Assembly: GCA_944388215.1 (NCBI GenBank)
Contig: CALXHT010000043.1
Coordinates: forward strand, 62,001-126,000
DNA: 64,000 nt
Direction: 5' to 3'
From: an uncultured Gemmiger sp.
Lineage (GTDB): Bacteria; Bacillota; Clostridia; Oscillospirales; Ruminococcaceae
The stretch's first letter is position 1. Each line of letters starts with the position of its first letter. The notes under the pieces were generated by a model. That model had not been told where the DNA came from. It saw nothing but the letters and a program-made list of their open reading frames with translations, and did no database searches. Positions 1-8,848 of this stretch are shown here, piece after piece. The translations under genes were made by a program, and so were the position numbers.

Positions 1-139
1 AGAGATTCCGCCACGCGTTCAGATTCGCCTGCGGGAAGGTTTCCGGCACAAAAAGACCGCTCTGCGGCGCAAGGCCACGGACAATCGCTTCCGAAGCGGA
101 GACACGAAGCTGGGAATCTCTGGTACTCTGGTACTGCAT
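1..139 (-). CDS. thrC: Threonine synthase, N-terminal fragment (gene runs off the window)
   Basis: Only the first 46 codons lie in the window. The start is the ATG at 139-137, preceded by AAAGGGTG as ribosome binding site. The peptide begins MQYQSTRD and continues with VSASEAIVRGLAP and GLFVPE, the conserved opening of pyridoxal-phosphate-dependent threonine synthase, which converts O-phosphohomoserine to threonine. The catalytic lysine region lies outside the window. It is 23 bases downstream of yraN on the same strand, so cotranscription is possible. The assignment rests only on the N-terminal signature but that signature is distinctive. Confidence 0.85.
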   Translation of the reverse strand, partial: MQYQSTRDSQLRVSASEAIVRGLAPQSGLFVPETFPQANLNAWRNL

Positions 140-162
140 ATCATACACCCTTTCTGCTTTGT

Positions 163-516
163 TTACACTTGGAACGCATCCATAATGCAATGTACCTGCC
201 AGCCTTTTTCGGCAGGTGTCACTTCCACCACGTCAAACCGCACCCTTGCTTCTGCAAAAGGACTGTTCTGCAGATACAGTTCCGCCGCCCGACGCAGACG
301 TCTTTGCTTGTACAGATCCACCGCCTCCGCAGGCGCAGCCAGCATACGGCCTGTCCGGGTTTTCACCTCGGCAAACACGATCAGATCCTCCTTGTACAGG
401 ATCAGATCCAGCTCGCCCATCCGGGTGCGGTAATTATGGCCCAACAGAAGATAGCCCCGCTGGCGGTAGTACCTGGCTGCGATGGCTTCCCCCTTCTGGC
501 CCACCTCACGGTTCAT
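163..516 (-). CDS. yraN: YraN/UPF0102 family endonuclease-like protein
   Basis: 117 residues, the usual size of the UPF0102 family. The sequence shows the family core: [14 protein letters not shown] near residue 10, then [21 protein letters not shown] around residues 33-53, which matches the PD-(D/E)XK nuclease fold with D, E and K in place. The biochemical role of the family is unsettled; a nucleic-acid-processing role is inferred from the fold. The start overlaps the 3' end of rnhB by 11 bases, and rnhB-yraN adjacency is common in Firmicutes, so the two are probably translationally coupled. Confidence 0.9.
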   Translation of the reverse strand: MNREVGQKGEAIAARYYRQRGYLLLGHNYRTRMGELDLILYKEDLIVFAEVKTRTGRMLAAPAEAVDLYKQRRLRRAAELYLQNSPFAEARVRFDVVEVTPAEKGWQVHCIMDAFQV

Positions 517-1150
517 GCCAGTATCCCTGCTTTTTCAAAAAACTGCGGCGATAGAAGGGCTGAATCCCGTACTGCGCAATGAGTTCATAGTGCAGCTTGG
601 TGGGGTACCCTTTGTGTTTCGCCAACTGGTATTGTGGGTACTGCTTGTCCAGCTCTTTCATGTAACGGTCCCGACTGACCTTTGCCAGAATGGAAGCCGC
701 CGCAATGCTGGCACTGGTGGCATCGCCCTTGACAACCGACTGCGACGGACACACAAGGTCCGGCGGACAGCGGTTTCCGTCAATCAGGGCGTAATCCGGC
801 CGGGGATCCAATCCCGCCACCGCCTGTGTCATACCATCCATAGTTGCCCACAGAATGTTCTTCTCGTCGATCTCCTGAGGGGAAATAAAGATTACCTGAT
901 ACGCCACCGCACGCTGTATGATTTCCTCGTAGAGTGCTTCCCGGCGCTTTTCACTCAATTTTTTGGAGTCGTTGACTCCCTCGATGGGATCGTCCGGATC
1001 GAGGATCACCGCGGCACAGCAGACCGGTCCGCACAGCGGCCCTCTGCCGGCCTCATCCACCCCGCAGATCGTACCAAACCGGGCACGCTGTTCGGCATCA
1101 AAGGCATACAGGGCCGGATTACTGCTCGTCGATTTCGATGTCCTCGGCAT
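506..1150 (-). CDS. rnhB: Ribonuclease HII
   Basis: Cleaves the RNA strand of RNA-DNA hybrids and removes single ribonucleotides from DNA. The protein carries [14 protein letters not shown] (about residues 30-43, with the first catalytic Asp and Glu), [11 protein letters not shown], and the downstream LIDGN and [15 protein letters not shown] blocks typical of type 2 RNase H. The frame is open further upstream, but a clear AGGAGG lies just before two tandem ATGs at 1153 and 1150; the second has the better spacing (about 6 bases) and gives 214 residues, the normal length. That ribosome binding site lies inside the Glu-rich 3' end of rbgA, so the genes overlap by about 32 bases. Confidence 0.94.
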   Translation of the reverse strand: MPRTSKSTSSNPALYAFDAEQRARFGTICGVDEAGRGPLCGPVCCAAVILDPDDPIEGVNDSKKLSEKRREALYEEIIQRAVAYQVIFISPQEIDEKNILWATMDGMTQAVAGLDPRPDYALIDGNRCPPDLVCPSQSVVKGDATSASIAAASILAKVSRDRYMKELDKQYPQYQLAKHKGYPTKLHYELIAQYGIQPFYRRSFLKKQGYWHEP

Positions 1151-2054
1151 CATCAGCCTCCTCTTCCGCCGCCTCGCGCCGGGGCGGCCGTTCCAGCGAA
1201 AGTCTGCCCCATTTGCTGGCACGGAATTCTCCCACCAGCATCTTGGCGGCGCGCTCGGTATCCACTTCGCCGCCGGAAATCAGCATACCGCGCTTGGTAC
1301 CAATAGCTTGCAGCAACGCGTAGGGTTCCAGGTCCAGAGCCGACTCATCCAGCTTATACCGGGTCAGCAACTGCTGCGGGTAGATCTGCCGTACACTGGA
1401 AAGCAGCCCGCACGCCAGTTCTTCGATATCCAGAATGTCATCCCGGATGGAGCCGATGAAAGCCAGATTGGAGGCGGTTTCCAGCGAATCGAACTTTTTC
1501 CACAAAACGCCGGGCATGTCCATCAGATCGAAATTGTCCACCGAGATCCATTGCTTTCCCCGGGTAACGCCCGGCTTGTTGGCCGCTTTGGCCCGCGTGG
1601 TCCCCGCGAAGGAATTGATAAAGGTAGATTTGCCCACATTGGGAATGCCTACCACCATTACGCGGATAGCGGCGCCCACCATGCCGCGGTTACGGCGCCG
1701 CCGCATCAGCGCCGACAGTTCGTGCTCGATGGGCGCCTTGGTGGCCGCAGCACGGCCCCGCTGTTTGGAGTCCATGGCCAGGCAACCTGCTCCTGCGCTC
1801 TTGAAATAAGCCAACCACTGGCGGGTGATCTCGGGATCTGCTAGGTCGGCTTTGTTCAAAACGTACAGGTGCGGTTTTCCCGCCGTGATACGCTCGATCT
1901 CCGGGTTCAGGCTGGAAAGAGGAATCCGTGCATCAAGAATCTGCAGCACGCAGTCCACGTTGCGGATTTCCTTTTCCATCATCCGCAGGGTCTTGGTCAT
2001 ATGGCCGGGGAACCACTGAATCTGGCGGCTGTTGATGATATCACTCTGGCTCAT
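1119..2054 (-). CDS. rbgA: Ribosome biogenesis GTPase YlqF/RbgA
   Basis: A circularly permuted GTPase that acts late in 50S subunit assembly. The motif order shows the permutation: G4 (NKAD, residues 67-70) comes before G1 (GIPNVGKST, 136-144) and G3 (DMPG, 179-182). The N-terminal [12 protein letters not shown] is the YlqF signature. The ATG at 2054 is chosen because it starts right before that signature and overlaps the lepB stop as ATGA, which suggests translational coupling. The C-terminus is unusually acidic ([15 protein letters not shown]) and its codons supply the rnhB ribosome binding site. Neighbours lepB, rnhB and rplS match the classic rplS-lepB-ylqF-rnhB order. Confidence 0.95.
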   Translation of the reverse strand: MSQSDIINSRQIQWFPGHMTKTLRMMEKEIRNVDCVLQILDARIPLSSLNPEIERITAGKPHLYVLNKADLADPEITRQWLAYFKSAGAGCLAMDSKQRGRAAATKAPIEHELSALMRRRRNRGMVGAAIRVMVVGIPNVGKSTFINSFAGTTRAKAANKPGVTRGKQWISVDNFDLMDMPGVLWKKFDSLETASNLAFIGSIRDDILDIEELACGLLSSVRQIYPQQLLTRYKLDESALDLEPYALLQAIGTKRGMLISGGEVDTERAAKMLVGEFRASKWGRLSLERPPRREAAEEEADDAEDIEIDEQ

Positions 2055-2587
2055 TCTGATGCCCCCATTCCGCCAAACGGCATAAGTCTCCATATGGCGA
2101 CGCCCAGGACATCCCGGATATCCACGCAACCGATCTCTGCGTCACGGCTGTCCTTGGAATTGTTGCGGTTGTCGCCCATGATGAACAGACAGCCTTCCGG
2201 CACCGTCAGTGGGAAGTCCACCCCTTCATAGGTCCAGGTGGGTTCCGCCGTATACGGTTCCGAGAGAGCCTGCCCGTTCCGATATACAACACCTGTCTGG
2301 AAGTCGATATCGATGGTATCCTCCGCTTTCCCGATCACCCGCTTTACCAGCGGCTTGCCGTACGGAATGTAGCTGTCAGTCACGACCACATCTCCGTAAT
2401 CGGGCTGCAGAAAAGTTGCAATCAGCAGGCGTTCTCCGCTGTAGAGACTGGGGTTCATGGAGCTGCCGTCCACCTGGACAATCCGCACTGCAAAGGTAAA
2501 CACCAACGCAATCACTGCCACAGCAACCGCCAGCGCATCATACCACTCCAGTATCCCCTTGTTGCGGCGAAACCGATCTTTCAGCAT
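2051..2587 (-). CDS. lepB: Signal peptidase I
   Basis: Membrane-bound serine protease that removes signal peptides from exported proteins. The 178-residue protein has one N-terminal membrane segment (about residues 18-36), the catalytic GSSMNPSL box with Ser43, the VKRVIG box with the catalytic Lys82, and the conserved MGDNRNNSKDSR box. A single transmembrane segment and small size fit the Gram-positive type. The ATG at 2587 follows an AAAGGGGG ribosome binding site; longer upstream reading would run through the rplS terminator and is rejected. A terminator between rplS and lepB suggests lepB is expressed by read-through at a lower level than rplS. Confidence 0.95.
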   Translation of the reverse strand: MLKDRFRRNKGILEWYDALAVAVAVIALVFTFAVRIVQVDGSSMNPSLYSGERLLIATFLQPDYGDVVVTDSYIPYGKPLVKRVIGKAEDTIDIDFQTGVVYRNGQALSEPYTAEPTWTYEGVDFPLTVPEGCLFIMGDNRNNSKDSRDAEIGCVDIRDVLGVAIWRLMPFGGMGASE

Positions 2588-2619
2588 ACATTCCCGTCCC
2601 CCTTTCGTAAAATCATACG

Positions 2620-2648
2620 AAAAAAGGGAGAACGCCAACCGTCCTCCC
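2620..2648 (-). terminator. Intrinsic terminator or attenuator after rplS
   Basis: On the minus strand a stem GGGAGGACG/CGTTCTCCC (one G-U pair) with a short loop is followed by TTTTTT. It lies directly after the rplS stop codon and before lepB, so it would reduce transcription into lepB-rbgA-rnhB rather than mark the end of the cluster. Confidence 0.85.
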
Positions 2649-2663
2649 CTTTTCTCAGTATGC

Positions 2664-3005
2664 TCAGATACGCGCCTTAACCTTGGCCGCCTTGCCGGTA
2701 CGCTCACGCAGGTAGAAGAGCTTCGCACGACGGACCTTGCCGCGGCGAACGACCTCGACCTTCTCGACGAACGGGCTGTTGACGGGGAACACACGCTCTA
2801 CACCGACACCATAAGAGGTGCGGCGAACGGTGAAGGTCTCCGCGATGCCGCCATGCTTCTTGGCGATGACGGTGCCCTCAAAAGCCTGGATACGCTCCTT
2901 GTCGCCTTCCTTGATACGGACGGAGACGCGGACAGTATCGCCGACTTCAAACTGAGGCTTGTTCTCTTTGATCATACCCTCGGTAAAATGCTTGATTGCG
3001 TCCAT
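2664..3005 (-). CDS. rplS: 50S ribosomal protein L19
   Basis: 113 residues, normal for bL19, which lies at the 30S-50S interface. Conserved stretches include [32 protein letters not shown], and the C-terminal [25 protein letters not shown]. The start ATG at 3005 has GGAGG nine bases upstream; the open frame further upstream is untranslated leader. It has its own strong promoter and a structured leader, and is followed by an intrinsic terminator. Confidence 0.97.
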   Translation of the reverse strand: MDAIKHFTEGMIKENKPQFEVGDTVRVSVRIKEGDKERIQAFEGTVIAKKHGGIAETFTVRRTSYGVGVERVFPVNSPFVEKVEVVRRGKVRRAKLFYLRERTGKAAKVKARI

Positions 3006-3067
3006 GTTATGAATCCTCCATTTTGTATCGACGTTCATTCCCGAATCTTCGGCAGAGGACCGCCTGT

Positions 3068-3104
3068 ATAATGATGTGTCATTATCCTGCCGGTGGCCCG
3101 GCAG
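3068..3104 (-). promoter_or_regulatory. Structured 5' leader of rplS with two adjacent hairpins
   Basis: The roughly 100-base leader of the rplS transcript contains two perfect stem-loops side by side: CTGCCGG/CCGGCAG (3087-3104) and ATAATGA/TCATTAT (3068-3085). Ribosomal protein L19 leaders that serve as autoregulatory sites are known in Firmicutes; whether this belongs to that family I cannot tell without a covariance model. Neither hairpin has a U-tract, so they are not terminators. Confidence 0.5.
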
Positions 3105-3119
3105 CACTAACGCTTTAGT

Positions 3120-3148
3120 ATTATACCATCCATCCCGATGTTTGGCAA
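3120..3148 (-). promoter_or_regulatory. Promoter of rplS
   Basis: Minus strand TTGCCA (3148-3143), 17-base spacer, TATAAT (3125-3120) with an upstream TGG giving an extended -10. This is a near-consensus sigma-A promoter placed just before the hairpin-rich rplS leader. Confidence 0.85.
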
Positions 3149-3194
3149 GCCATTTTCCAGAAAAATTTCATAAAAATCCTGACCTTGCCGCGAC

Positions 3195-3225
3195 AAAAAA
3201 GGCCGGCGCCCAACGGCGCGCGGCC
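3195..3225 (-). terminator. Intrinsic terminator after pfkA
   Basis: Minus strand GC-rich hairpin (GGCCG, bulged C, GCGCC pairing with GGCGC-CGGCC around a short loop) followed by TTTTTT, 19 bases past the pfkA stop. It ends the dnaE/pfkA transcription run. Confidence 0.85.
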
Positions 3226-3243
3226 CTGTATCAGCTGGTGAGA

Positions 3244-4218
3244 TCAGATGGAGATCGCATTGGCGATATCAATCATCTCGCGGTCGATGGCCTTGTGCAT
3301 CGAGAGCGCCACGTTGACATCGTAGTCCACGATCTTGCCGCCGGACACGGCCACAACACGGTTGTAAATGCCCTTGTCCAGCAGATCAACGGCATGATAT
3401 CCCATCAGAGAGGCATTCACACGGTCACGGACCGTCGGAGAACCGCCGCGCTGGATGTGGCCCAGAACGGTCGCACGGGAGTCTACACCGGTCGCAGCCT
3501 GGATCTGGTTGGCCAGATCCTGGGCGCCGACAACGCCTTCAGAAACAATGATGATGAAATGCTTCTTGCCGGTGACCTGCGTCTGACGCATGCGCTGCAG
3601 GATGTCACGCTCAAAGTCGTAGGGAATCTCCGGCAGCAGAACCGCCAGCGCACCGGTGGCAATGCCCACATTCAGGGCAATATAACCGGCATGATGGCCC
3701 ATGACCTCCACGACGCTGCAGCGGTCATGGCTCTGGGTGGTATCCCGCAGTTTATCAATGGCTTCCACAGCGGTGTTCATTGCCGTGTCGTAGCCGATGG
3801 TATATTCGCTGCAGGCAATATCGTTGTCGATGGTGCCGGGCAGACCGATGCAGGGAATGCCCTGGTTGGCCAGCGCACGGGCGCCCATGAAAGAACCGTC
3901 GCCGCCAATGACGACCAGTGCATCAATGCCCAGTTCCTTGCAGCGGGCCAGACCTTTGGCCTGTCCCTCTTTGGTCTTGAACTCCAGGCAGCGCGCCGTA
4001 TACAAAATCGTGCCGCCACGGTGAATGATTTCGGATACGCTGCGGACATTCATCTCGTAGCATTCGCCATTAATCAGGCCATTGTAACCGCGCTGAATAC
4101 CCATCATACGGTATCCCTTGCTAATACCCGCACGAACGATCGCGCGAACAGCAGCATTCATGCCGGGCGCATCACCGCCGCTGGTCAGAACACCGATTGT
4201 TTTGATTTCCTTAGCCAT
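3244..4218 (-). CDS. pfkA: ATP-dependent 6-phosphofructokinase
   Basis: Phosphorylates fructose-6-phosphate to fructose-1,6-bisphosphate, the committed glycolytic step. The 324-residue protein has the bacterial PFK nucleotide motifs LTSGGDAPGMN (residues 11-21) and GGDGS (105-109), and the catalytic PGTIDND (127-133); the Gly of GGDGS favours ATP over pyrophosphate as donor. AGGAGG lies upstream of the ATG at 4218, and an extended -10 promoter lies in the gap after dnaE, so it can be transcribed separately. A dnaE-pfkA order is widespread in Firmicutes. Confidence 0.97.
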   Translation of the reverse strand: MAKEIKTIGVLTSGGDAPGMNAAVRAIVRAGISKGYRMMGIQRGYNGLINGECYEMNVRSVSEIIHRGGTILYTARCLEFKTKEGQAKGLARCKELGIDALVVIGGDGSFMGARALANQGIPCIGLPGTIDNDIACSEYTIGYDTAMNTAVEAIDKLRDTTQSHDRCSVVEVMGHHAGYIALNVGIATGALAVLLPEIPYDFERDILQRMRQTQVTGKKHFIIIVSEGVVGAQDLANQIQAATGVDSRATVLGHIQRGGSPTVRDRVNASLMGYHAVDLLDKGIYNRVVAVSGGKIVDYDVNVALSMHKAIDREMIDIANAISI

Positions 4219-4288
4219 AAAGCAGCTCCTCCTGTTTGGGAACGTAGCGTTACTTACAATAATTTTTTAACAATCTCGGATCCTTTTC

Positions 4289-4297
4289 ATTATACCA
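4289..4297 (-). promoter_or_regulatory. Extended -10 promoter of pfkA
   Basis: Minus strand TGG-TATAAT in the 126-base gap between dnaE and pfkA. No good -35 box is visible at 16-18 bases, so activity would depend on the extended -10. The pfkA ribosome binding site AGGAGG lies about 60 bases further on. Confidence 0.65.
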
Positions 4298-4344
4298 CAA
4301 CTCTTGCGCTTCGATTATGGACGTTTCGCGCAAAACGCATGGAT

Positions 4345-7300
4345 TTATTTTGCATGCTGATCCATTCCCTGCACTTTTACATGCTCCGGTCCCAGAATCC
4401 GAACCAGTTCAGCCCTCAGAAGCGGATCATCCTTCACTGCCATGTGTCGCGCCCACGCCTTTTTGCCGGTATCGGCAAAAAGGAAGTACACCTTCACCGT
4501 CCCACCGTCAAAGATGTTGCAGAGAAGATTCTCTACCCTGTGCATTTCGGCGCAGTCCCGGGCCGGCACCGTCAGGAAATACCCCGCAACGCCTTCCCCC
4601 CGCGTTTCCTTCTGGACACGATCCACCCGGTTGCGGCCAAAACTCTTGTTGGGGTCGTAGGTTTCGATGGGCTGTACGCCCTCCACAATCAGGCGGGCCG
4701 CCTCCTCTTCTTTCACGGAGACTCGCCCGTGCGCCACCACAACGGCATTTTCCTGCAGTGCCGCCCTGCATTCCGCCAGAACGCGGGGAAATACCAGAAG
4801 TTCCATCGTCCCGGTGAGATCTTCGATGGTCGTAAAGGCCATCAGTGTGTTGGACTTGGTAGTCATCACTTTGTTCTTTACGACGGTACACAGGATCGTC
4901 ACGTTCTGGTTGTCAAACTGTTTGGCATCGTCCCCCTGCAGCTGTGCGATGGTACAGGTGGAAATTTTGGCAATCTGCTCCCGGTAGGCGTCCAGCGGAT
5001 GGCCGGAAAGATACAGTCCCGAGACCTCTTTTTCCATTTTGAGCAGATCGCTGGTGGGATATTCCTGCATGGGCGGAACCTTGTAGTCGTTGATGGCCTG
5101 CTCCTGGCTCTCCCCGCTCATCATACCAAAAAGGTCCATCTGCCCTTCCAGATTCTGACGCATGTCGGTTTCCACGCTCTTGAGAATGCCTTCCACACAC
5201 TCCAGCATGGCGCGCCGGGAAGGTTCCAGTGTATCAAAAGCACCGCACTTGATCAGATTTTCCAGGGCGCGCCGGTTCAGTTCGTTACCGTACATCCGGC
5301 GGCAGAAATCATACAGCCCTCGGTACGGGCGTTCCTGCCGTTCCTTGACAACGGCTTCGATCAGATTGCGCCCCACGCTTTTGACCGCATTCAGGCCAAA
5401 ACGGATACAGTCACCGTCTGCCGTGAAACCGCCCCGCGACACATTGATGTCCGGCTGGAGCACCTTGATGCCCAGCCGCTGGCATTCCGTCGTGTACTCA
5501 ATCACCTTGGAAGTATTGTCCAGAACGCTGGTGAGCAGTGCCGCCATAAATTCATGGGGATAATGGCACTTCAGGTAGGCCGTCTGGAAAGCCACATAGG
5601 CATAGCAGGCCGCATGGGATTTGTTGAAGGCATAGGATGCAAAACTGATCATTTCATCATAGATCTCGTTGGCAACATCCTCGGGAATGCCATTCTTGAC
5701 ACAGCCGGCGCATTCCTTGCCCGGTTCCGTGCAGCCGTGGACGAAGTGTTCCCGCTCCGCCTCCATAACCTTATGTTTCTTTTTGCTCATGGCACGGCGG
5801 ATATTATCGGCCTGCCCGAAGCTGAATCCCGCCAGTTCCCGGAAGATCTGCATGACCTGTTCCTGGTAGACGATGCACCCATTGGTAACATCCAGGATAT
5901 GGGCCAGCTGAGGGGTCTTGTAACTGATTTTGCCAGGTTCCCGCCGGTTGCGCAGATAGGTGGGAATGGAATCCATGGGACCCGGGCGATACAGCGAGAT
6001 CAGGGCGATGATGTCTTCAAGATTCCGGGGACGCAGGCTGACGAGCACCTGCGTCATGCCCGTGGATTCCAGCTGGAAGATGCCCTCGGTCTCTCCCTTT
6101 GCAAGCATGGCATAGGTTTCCGGGTCATCATAGCTGATGTTGGCCATGCGGAAGTCCGGTACCTTGCGCCGTACGGCGGTTTCGGTGTCGTGGATGACCG
6201 TCAGCGTGCGCAGCCCCAGGAAGTCCATCTTCAGCAGGCCGAGGCGCTCGATCTCCACCATGTTGAACTGCGTGACGGGCAGGCCGTCATTGGTGGATAG
6301 CGGGACGTACTCCGTGGCCGGCTCCCGCGTAATGACAACACCGGCCGCATGGGTGGAGGCATGCCGCGGCATGCCCTCCACTTTCAGGGAGGTGTCAATC
6401 AGTTCGTGGACCTGCGGGTCCGCCTCATACATGGTTTTCAGGTCAGGACTGACTTCCAGCGCTTTCTGAAGCGTCATTTTCAGTTCCATCGGGATGAGTT
6501 TGGCCACTTTATCCACATCCTGGTAGGCCATGCCCATCACACGCCCGACATCACGCACAGCCGCCCGGGCCGCCATCGTACCGAAGGTCACAATCTGTGC
6601 CACATGGTCGCGGCCATATTTTTCATTGACGTAGTCAATGACTTCCTGGCGGCGTTCATAGCAGAAATCCACGTCAAAGTCCGGCATCGACACACGTTCC
6701 GGGTTCAGGAACCGTTCAAAAATCAGGCTGTACCGAATGGGGTCGATGTCTGTAATGCCCACACAGTACGCCGCCAGACTGCCGGCACCTGAACCACGAC
6801 CGGGACCCACCGGGATGTCTCTGCTCTTGGCATAGTTGATGAAATCGTAGACGATGAGGTAGTAGTTGGTATACCCCATTTTTTTGACCACGTTGATTTC
6901 ATAGCTCAGACGTTCCCGCAGGGCATCCGTCACCTTGCCGGGATAACGGCGTTCCAGTCCTTCCCAGCACAGCTTTTCAAAATACGCCTGGTTTTCCATG
7001 CCATCCGGTGCGCGGAAGTAAGGGAGCTTCGTCTCGCCGAAGGTAAATTCAAAATTGCACTGCTCTGCAATTTTGTTGGTGTTCTCGCAGGCTTCGGGCA
7101 CCATCGAGAACAGATCATACATCTCATCGGCACTTTTCAGGTAAAACTCGTCGGTCTGAAACTCCATCCGATCCGCGTCAGCGATGGTCTTTCCCGTCTG
7201 GATGCAGAGCAGAATACTCTGCATCTTGGAATCTTCCTTGGTGATATAGTGAGCGTCGTTGGTGGCCACCATGGGGATCCCGGTCTCTCGCGCCAGGCGT

Positions 7301-7884
7301 ATCAGCTGCGGCAGCACAACCCGATCTTCCTCCAGCCCATGGTCCTGCAATTCAATATAATAGTTGCCCTCGCCAAAAAGATCCCGGTAGTATAGCGCCG
7401 TATTCTTGGCTCGCTCATAGTCACCGGCCAGAATCGCCTTGGGTACTTCCCCCGCCAGGCAGGCCGAAAGGCAGATCAGCCCCTCGTGATGCTGTTCCAG
7501 CAAATCCTTATCGATACGGGGCTTGGAGTAGAACCCTTCCAGAAATCCGGCCGAAACCATCTTGATCAGGTTTTTGTAGCCGGTCTCATTTTTGCACAAC
7601 AGAATCAGATGGCTGTTTCCGTCGATGCGGTTCACCTTGTCAAAGCGGGTGCGGGTTGCCACATAGACTTCACACCCGATGATGGGCTTGATCCCGGCTG
7701 CCTTCGCAGCGTCAAAAAAGGCCACGCACCCATACATGACGCCGTGGTCCGTGATGGCACAGGCGGTCTGCCCCATCGCTTTCAGATGGTCAAACATGCG
7801 GTCGATGCGGCAGGCACCGTCCAGCAGACTAAACTCCGTGTGAACATGGAGATGGATAAATTGTCTCGGAGTGGTTTCAGACAT
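4345..7884 (-). CDS. dnaE: DNA polymerase III alpha subunit, DnaE type
   Basis: Replicative DNA polymerase of the C family, 1179 residues. In order it shows an N-terminal PHP domain (FIHLHVHTEFSLLDGA, residues 9-24), the polymerase core with GPGRGSGAGSLAAYC, the active-site PDFDVDFCYERR, and a C-terminal OB fold (NVTILCTVVKNK ... FTTIEDLTGTMELLVFPRV). The start at 7884 (MSETTPRQ) is chosen over an upstream ATG because it leads straight into the PHP domain; it overlaps the whiA stop by 8 bases. In Firmicutes that also have PolC, DnaE extends RNA primers; PolC is not in this window. A short inverted repeat just past the stop lacks a U-tract. Confidence 0.96.
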   Translation of the reverse strand: MSETTPRQFIHLHVHTEFSLLDGACRIDRMFDHLKAMGQTACAITDHGVMYGCVAFFDAAKAAGIKPIIGCEVYVATRTRFDKVNRIDGNSHLILLCKNETGYKNLIKMVSAGFLEGFYSKPRIDKDLLEQHHEGLICLSACLAGEVPKAILAGDYERAKNTALYYRDLFGEGNYYIELQDHGLEEDRVVLPQLIRLARETGIPMVATNDAHYITKEDSKMQSILLCIQTGKTIADADRMEFQTDEFYLKSADEMYDLFSMVPEACENTNKIAEQCNFEFTFGETKLPYFRAPDGMENQAYFEKLCWEGLERRYPGKVTDALRERLSYEINVVKKMGYTNYYLIVYDFINYAKSRDIPVGPGRGSGAGSLAAYCVGITDIDPIRYSLIFERFLNPERVSMPDFDVDFCYERRQEVIDYVNEKYGRDHVAQIVTFGTMAARAAVRDVGRVMGMAYQDVDKVAKLIPMELKMTLQKALEVSPDLKTMYEADPQVHELIDTSLKVEGMPRHASTHAAGVVITREPATEYVPLSTNDGLPVTQFNMVEIERLGLLKMDFLGLRTLTVIHDTETAVRRKVPDFRMANISYDDPETYAMLAKGETEGIFQLESTGMTQVLVSLRPRNLEDIIALISLYRPGPMDSIPTYLRNRREPGKISYKTPQLAHILDVTNGCIVYQEQVMQIFRELAGFSFGQADNIRRAMSKKKHKVMEAEREHFVHGCTEPGKECAGCVKNGIPEDVANEIYDEMISFASYAFNKSHAACYAYVAFQTAYLKCHYPHEFMAALLTSVLDNTSKVIEYTTECQRLGIKVLQPDINVSRGGFTADGDCIRFGLNAVKSVGRNLIEAVVKERQERPYRGLYDFCRRMYGNELNRRALENLIKCGAFDTLEPSRRAMLECVEGILKSVETDMRQNLEGQMDLFGMMSGESQEQAINDYKVPPMQEYPTSDLLKMEKEVSGLYLSGHPLDAYREQIAKISTCTIAQLQGDDAKQFDNQNVTILCTVVKNKVMTTKSNTLMAFTTIEDLTGTMELLVFPRVLAECRAALQENAVVVAHGRVSVKEEEAARLIVEGVQPIETYDPNKSFGRNRVDRVQKETRGEGVAGYFLTVPARDCAEMHRVENLLCNIFDGGTVKVYFLFADTGKKAWARHMAVKDDPLLRAELVRILGPEHVKVQGMDQHAK

Positions 7885-8812
7885 GGTCGGATTCCTTTTC
7901 TGGTGACGAAGATTCCTCAAGACGCCGGGCGGCTTCCTGGATGCGCTTCAAACGGTGGGAAAGGCCCGCCTTGCTCACCGGCGGATCCAGTTTCAGGGCC
8001 AGTTTTGCCAGCGGCAGATCCGGGTACTGCATCCTCAGCTTGGCCGTCTGGCGCAGCGCTTCCGGCAGTGTGGCCAGTGCCCCTGCTTCCTGCAGACGTT
8101 CGATGGCCAGCTGTACCTGCACCGCCGCCTGGACGCTCTTGCCCATATTGGCCGTTTCGCAGTTAGAGAGACGGTTGGTCTTGTTGCGCATTTCGTTATA
8201 CAGGCGCTGATCCATAATGCGCATGGCAGCGCCGCCGGCCCCCATAAAAGTCAGAAGATCCTCGATATGGTCGGCCGCTTTTACATAGACAGTATTGGCG
8301 CCCTTGCGCAGTGCACGGTGAGGATGGAAATCATGTTCCGCCAGCATGGCTTCCAGCTGCTGGGAAAGATAATGCCGGGTGGACAGGAATTCCAGATTAT
8401 AGCTTTTTTCAGGGTCGGTCATCGTACCGCAGCACAGAAATGCCGTGGCTATGAAGGTCTGCATGCATTTCTGACATTTGAAATTTTCCGGACGGATGCG
8501 CAAAGTGGGTTCTTTGCCGGTATGGCAGAACAGTTCCAGCATCCTGGCAATCTCATCCGGCTCCTTTATGCTGAACTCAAAAACGGCCCCGGTAGGGCGT
8601 TCCTTGCGCAGAATATTTCCTTGAATCCCGCAACGGCGATAGACCTTCTGGGCAAACTGCGCCACGCCCTCATTTTCCGTCTGCAGCACAACACCGCGGT
8701 CATCAAAATATTTACCAAAACAGGCCACCGCATAGGCGGCGGCCATATTGCAGCATGATTTGGAGATCCTGTGGCGCAGGATCTCGTTCTTTACTTCTTG
8801 TGAAAAGCTCAA
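7877..8812 (-). CDS. whiA: WhiA family DNA-binding regulator
   Basis: WhiA has a degenerate LAGLIDADG homing-endonuclease fold joined to a C-terminal helix-turn-helix; it regulates sporulation in actinomycetes and influences division and chromosome segregation in Bacillus. The N-terminus SFSQEVKNEILRH and C-terminal LRMQYPDLPLAKLALKL ... KAGLSHRLKRI match the family. The start is a TTG at 8812, with GGGGAGG ten bases upstream, giving the family-typical start M-SF. A GTG at 8845 also reads in frame but has no usable spacing. It sits directly after rapZ; the gene usually between them, yvcK, is absent. Confidence 0.92.
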   Translation of the reverse strand: MSFSQEVKNEILRHRISKSCCNMAAAYAVACFGKYFDDRGVVLQTENEGVAQFAQKVYRRCGIQGNILRKERPTGAVFEFSIKEPDEIARMLELFCHTGKEPTLRIRPENFKCQKCMQTFIATAFLCCGTMTDPEKSYNLEFLSTRHYLSQQLEAMLAEHDFHPHRALRKGANTVYVKAADHIEDLLTFMGAGGAAMRIMDQRLYNEMRNKTNRLSNCETANMGKSVQAAVQVQLAIERLQEAGALATLPEALRQTAKLRMQYPDLPLAKLALKLDPPVSKAGLSHRLKRIQEAARRLEESSSPEKESDHV

Positions 8813-8848
8813 AAAGATGTTTCCTCCCCGGGGTAATCTCCGCACCCT

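Noticed and set aside
4321..4337. Short hairpin after dnaE considered as terminator
   Set aside because: CGTTT/AAACG stem is only five base pairs and no T-run follows; transcription probably continues into pfkA.
3076..6300. Plus-strand open frame of 1074 codons across pfkA and dnaE
   Set aside because: Antisense to two complete, conserved genes; no recognisable domain, no promoter or ribosome binding site; high-GC codon use on the minus strand explains the long open frame.
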